A stretch of DNA of 5,905 bases from Candidatus Omnitrophica bacterium 4484_49 (GTDB lineage: Bacteria > Omnitrophota > Gorgyraeia > Kaelpiales > Kaelpiaceae). The notes under the pieces are model-generated. The model saw nothing but the letters and a program-made list of their open reading frames with translations, was not told the DNA's origin and searched no databases. Both the position numbers and the translations under genes were made by a program. Shown one piece after another: positions 4,670-5,905 of the stretch (position 1 is the stretch's first letter; each line of letters begins with the position of its first letter). The DNA lies in assembly GCA_002085265.1 (NCBI GenBank), contig NATI01000060.1:1-5905 (forward strand), written 5' to 3'.

Positions 4670-5905
4670 TGAAAAAGAGCCTTTTTTTATTCCTTTTTGG
4701 AATTTTTTTGTTTGAGGGAATTTTTATTTCTCCTGTTGGAGATTCTTTGCGAAGGGTAAGGTCCCTTCAGCAGTTTTCCAGATACAAAGCCTTATTCCAG
4801 GAATTGAGGCCGATTGTGCAAATAAACCCTATGCTGGCAGTGGGTAATGGTTACTTCAATTTAAGTTTCGAGCAATTTTCCTCTATGGCATTAAGTATTT
4901 TTAGTATGCTTTCTGAAAAGTTCAGGGAGACAGCGCTGGAAGAAATGGAAGAGGCGATAAAAATTTTCAAAGATGCTGTGCAGGTTTTTCATAGTGAGTT
5001 GAGCAGGAAAGAGATTTTCAGGGATTCAATAATATTTTTTCTGGACAGTTTAGCCTCTATTGACAGAGATGAGATTTCCTGTACATTTATTTCCCTGCTG
5101 GAAAGGATATCAGATGTATTCAGCCTTAGGGATACTGAGAAAACATATCAGTACCTTAACTATCTGGGTATCTATCTTAAAAACTACAGAAAATTTGGCA
5201 GTAGAGAGCAAAGGCAGAGGGTAATGGAATTAATTACACGGGTATTTGCTATGGACGAAAGAGCCGCTGAGTTGTTACGCCGGGAATTTATCTTAACCGT
5301 GGACGGTCTTTCTGCTATACCAGCGACACAAATTCCACCTCATTTGTCAGCAAACATAAGGGCAATAGTTGAGAGTATGCCTGAAGAGATTAAGGAAGAT
5401 TTGAGTATAATAATGACCTTTTTTCAGGGAGGGGTAAGATATGACGGCATGTGTTCAGACATTAGATTTGATTCCGCGGTAGGAGTGGGGAGCATGGGAT
5501 GGGAAGGTATACGGGAACAGGTTTTTATTCACGAACTGGGGCACATTGTTCAGAAAAATTCCATATTAGCCTGGGAGGGATTTAAAGAATTATTTTCAGC
5601 CTCTAAAAGTGAAAGTGATTTTCTGGAAAGTTCCAATCCTCACAATCCTGAATACCATAGGACAAATTTTATGGAAGATTTTGCAGATTCATTCATTAGA
5701 TACTGCTTGGATAGCATAGCCGCCTGTAGAGAGATGGAGCAGAAAGGGTCCGAGATATTGAAAGAGAAATTTAAAATAATTGTCTCGCTTTTCAGTTTTC
5801 AAAGAGATGGGAAAAGGTATGCTTACATATATAGAACCACTTTATCGGGCAAACCCTTAACAGTAAAAAGGGCAGTTGTTCCTTTAGACGAAGAGGGTAT
5901 ACCGG
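4669..5905 (+). CDS. Second secreted zinc metallopeptidase, M34 / anthrax lethal factor-like (3' end outside window)
   Basis: There are 412 codons from ATG 4669 with no stop before the right edge. Residues 5-23 form a hydrophobic export signal after K2-K3, with an unusual E16 inside it; it may be cleaved after G24 or stay as an anchor. Residues 27-215 are helical without clear repeats. The catalytic region starts near 226 with a helix and M-P-E-E-I (237-241), matching the layout of the first peptidase. It has H288-E-L-G-H292, Y329 and E336 in the stretch Y-H-R-T-N-F-M-E-D-F-A-D. Lethal factor has Y-G-R-T-N-E-A-E-F-F-A-E at its Y728-E735 site, a striking match. H292 to E336 is 44 residues (45 in lethal factor). 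By family knowledge H288, H292 and E336 bind zinc and E289 is the general base. After about residue 365 a beta-rich extension rich in Lys, Arg and Tyr runs out of the window; it is absent from the first peptidase. It acts outside the cytoplasm; the substrate is unknown. Confidence 0.82.
   Translation, partial: MKKSLFLFLFGIFLFEGIFISPVGDSLRRVRSLQQFSRYKALFQELRPIVQINPMLAVGNGYFNLSFEQFSSMALSIFSMLSEKFRETALEEMEEAIKIFKDAVQVFHSELSRKEIFRDSIIFFLDSLASIDRDEISCTFISLLERISDVFSLRDTEKTYQYLNYLGIYLKNYRKFGSREQRQRVMELITRVFAMDERAAELLRREFILTVDGLSAIPATQIPPHLSANIRAIVESMPEEIKEDLSIIMTFFQGGVRYDGMCSDIRFDSAVGVGSMGWEGIREQVFIHELGHIVQKNSILAWEGFKELFSASKSESDFLESSNPHNPEYHRTNFMEDFADSFIRYCLDSIAACREMEQKGSEILKEKFKIIVSLFSFQRDGKRYAYIYRTTLSGKPLTVKRAVVPLDEEGIP

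Overview
The window holds four collinear plus-strand protein genes and no RNA gene, CRISPR array or recognisable mobile element. The DNA is AT-leaning, and almost nothing resembles well-studied housekeeping proteins. Long secreted proteins with no obvious relatives, HEAT-like repeats and Sec signal peptides suggest an uncultured, probably Gram-negative-type bacterium of a poorly known lineage. Omnitrophota-like is a guess from style only; no marker gene is present.

Layout. (1) Bases 1-1380: the 3' part of a gene open at the left edge. It encodes a protein with a helical N-terminal region and a C-terminal alpha/beta region that vaguely resembles a GNAT fold. (2) Bases 1381-1450: a short gap with a candidate extended -10 promoter and a 20-codon mini-ORF whose stop overlaps the next start. 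(3) Bases 1451-3205: a 584-residue secreted protein of unknown function. (4) Bases 3230-4456: a 408-residue secreted protein with HEAT-like repeats and a C-terminal zinc metallopeptidase domain. (5) Bases 4457-4668: a 212-base regulatory gap with stacked palindromes, a strong candidate promoter and an 11-codon mini-ORF. (6) Bases 4669-5905: a second secreted metallopeptidase, cut by the right edge.

The main discovery is the pair of metallopeptidases. Both have HExxH, then a glutamate 40-44 residues after the second histidine inside an E-D-F-A motif, and a tyrosine exactly seven residues before that glutamate. This is the active-site layout of anthrax lethal factor and the clostridial Pro-Pro endopeptidases (MEROPS M34). 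In the second protein the stretch around Tyr and Glu (Y-x-R-T-N-x-x-E-x-F-A) is very close to that of lethal factor. The two proteins are otherwise divergent, so they look like ancient paralogues with different targets.

How they may work together (inference): genes 2, 3 and 4 all encode exported proteins. All three carry a similar short motif just after the predicted signal peptide (G, then one to four residues, then R-R-[VI]-[RK]). Genes 2 and 3 lie 24 bases apart and are probably co-transcribed. Gene 4 has its own promoter, with the same design as the one before gene 2. Because known Pro-Pro endopeptidases often sit beside the genes of their substrates, the Pro-Pro sites in the gene 2 protein make it a candidate substrate or partner. 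No function has been shown for this set.
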